Source of the DNA: an uncultured Oscillospiraceae bacterium
Lineage (GTDB): Bacteria > Bacillota > Clostridia > Oscillospirales > Ruminococcaceae
Length of the DNA: 6,846 nt
NCBI GenBank assembly: GCA_934232845.1
Contig: CAKQGD010000075.1
Span: forward strand, 1 to 6,846
Direction of reading: 5' to 3'
Shown: one piece after another, positions 6,546-6,846 of the stretch
Position numbering within the stretch: position 1 is the first letter of the stretch
How the letters are laid out: each line of letters opens with the position of its first letter
Notes under the pieces: generated by a model
The model's database searches: none
Told to the model about the DNA's origin: nothing
What the model saw: only the letters and a program-made list of their open reading frames with translations
Translations under genes and position numbers: made by a program

Positions 6546-6846
6546 TCAGGGCACCGCACAGGTGGCCAAGTACAGCACAAAGGCAAAGAATACCGCGCCG
6601 AATACAAGCAGTCCGGAGGCAATCTTGATCATGTGGCTGTCGCTCAGGTTGGGGTCAATCGGTTCCTGCACCGCCATTGCACTGTCAAATGCAGCAATTT
6701 CGTTGGCGGTGGGCTTGGTCATCGCAGTCACGAGGAACAAAGCAATGTACGAAGCGGCAGTGGACCAGATGACAGGATGAATGCCATAGGGCAGATAAGA
6801 AACCGTGCCCCATGCCATGCCGTTGAAAACCGGAATGACATGCAGG
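6546..6846 (-). CDS. Sodium:solute symporter (SSS family), C-terminal fragment
   Basis: The frame stays open to the right edge with no stop, so this is the last 99 residues of a longer membrane transporter. The visible part runs from LHVIPVFNGMAWGTVSYLPY, through a membrane helix with YGIHPVIWSTAASYIALFLV ending in TKP, then a polar cytoplasmic-type linker with NEIAAFDSAM and EPIDPN, then a final hydrophobic helix (IASGLLVFGAVFFAFVLYLA) and the TGA stop. The 'YGIHPV-W...TKP' helix followed by a linker and one last helix is typical of the C-terminal end of PutP/PanF-like Na+ symporters. An ATG at 6818 lies inside a conserved stretch and is not the start. Being upstream of the amidohydrolase on the same strand, it probably imports that enzyme's substrate. 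Which solute cannot be told from this part. Confidence 0.82.
   Translation of the reverse strand, partial: LHVIPVFNGMAWGTVSYLPYGIHPVIWSTAASYIALFLVTAMTKPTANEIAAFDSAMAVQEPIDPNLSDSHMIKIASGLLVFGAVFFAFVLYLATCAVP

Overview
The window looks like chromosomal DNA from a low-oxygen Firmicute, most likely a gut-type Clostridia (Oscillospirales-like). This is an inference from three things: the style of the RND pump with its adaptor, strong AGGAG-type ribosome sites in front of each complete gene, and an iron-sulfur flavoenzyme of the enoate-reductase kind typical of anaerobes. No rRNA, tRNA, CRISPR array or mobile element is visible, and all the large genes are intact except where the window edges cut them.

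Layout: two convergent transcription units meet at a perfect bidirectional terminator hairpin (3281-3317). The left unit, on the + strand, holds the last 25 codons of an RND adaptor (membrane fusion) protein and, 3 nt later, a full 1036-residue RND efflux permease (83-3193). The right unit, on the - strand and read from the right edge leftward, holds three genes. These are the C-terminal 99 residues of a sodium:solute symporter (6546 to the edge), a COG3964-type binuclear-metal amidohydrolase/deacetylase (5275-6441), and a 643-residue FMN/[4Fe-4S]/FAD ene-reductase of the Old Yellow Enzyme / 2,4-dienoyl-CoA reductase / enoate reductase family (3329-5260).

How the genes may work together: adaptor and permease should form a proton-driven exporter in a single-membrane (or thin-envelope) cell. 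The right unit reads like a small uptake-and-processing pathway: a Na+-coupled importer, a hydrolase that could remove an acyl group or open an amide/ring, and a reductase that could saturate an activated C=C bond. The substrate cannot be read from the sequence. This symporter-hydrolase-ene-reductase combination is the most interesting item here.

Details worth a second look: the permease has Asn at two positions of the AcrB-type proton relay and Met pairs in the predicted substrate-entry loops; the reductase lacks the usual C-terminal Gly-Asp FAD motif; the hydrolase differs from its family in one active-site loop; and a long imperfect hairpin sits between the symporter and hydrolase genes.
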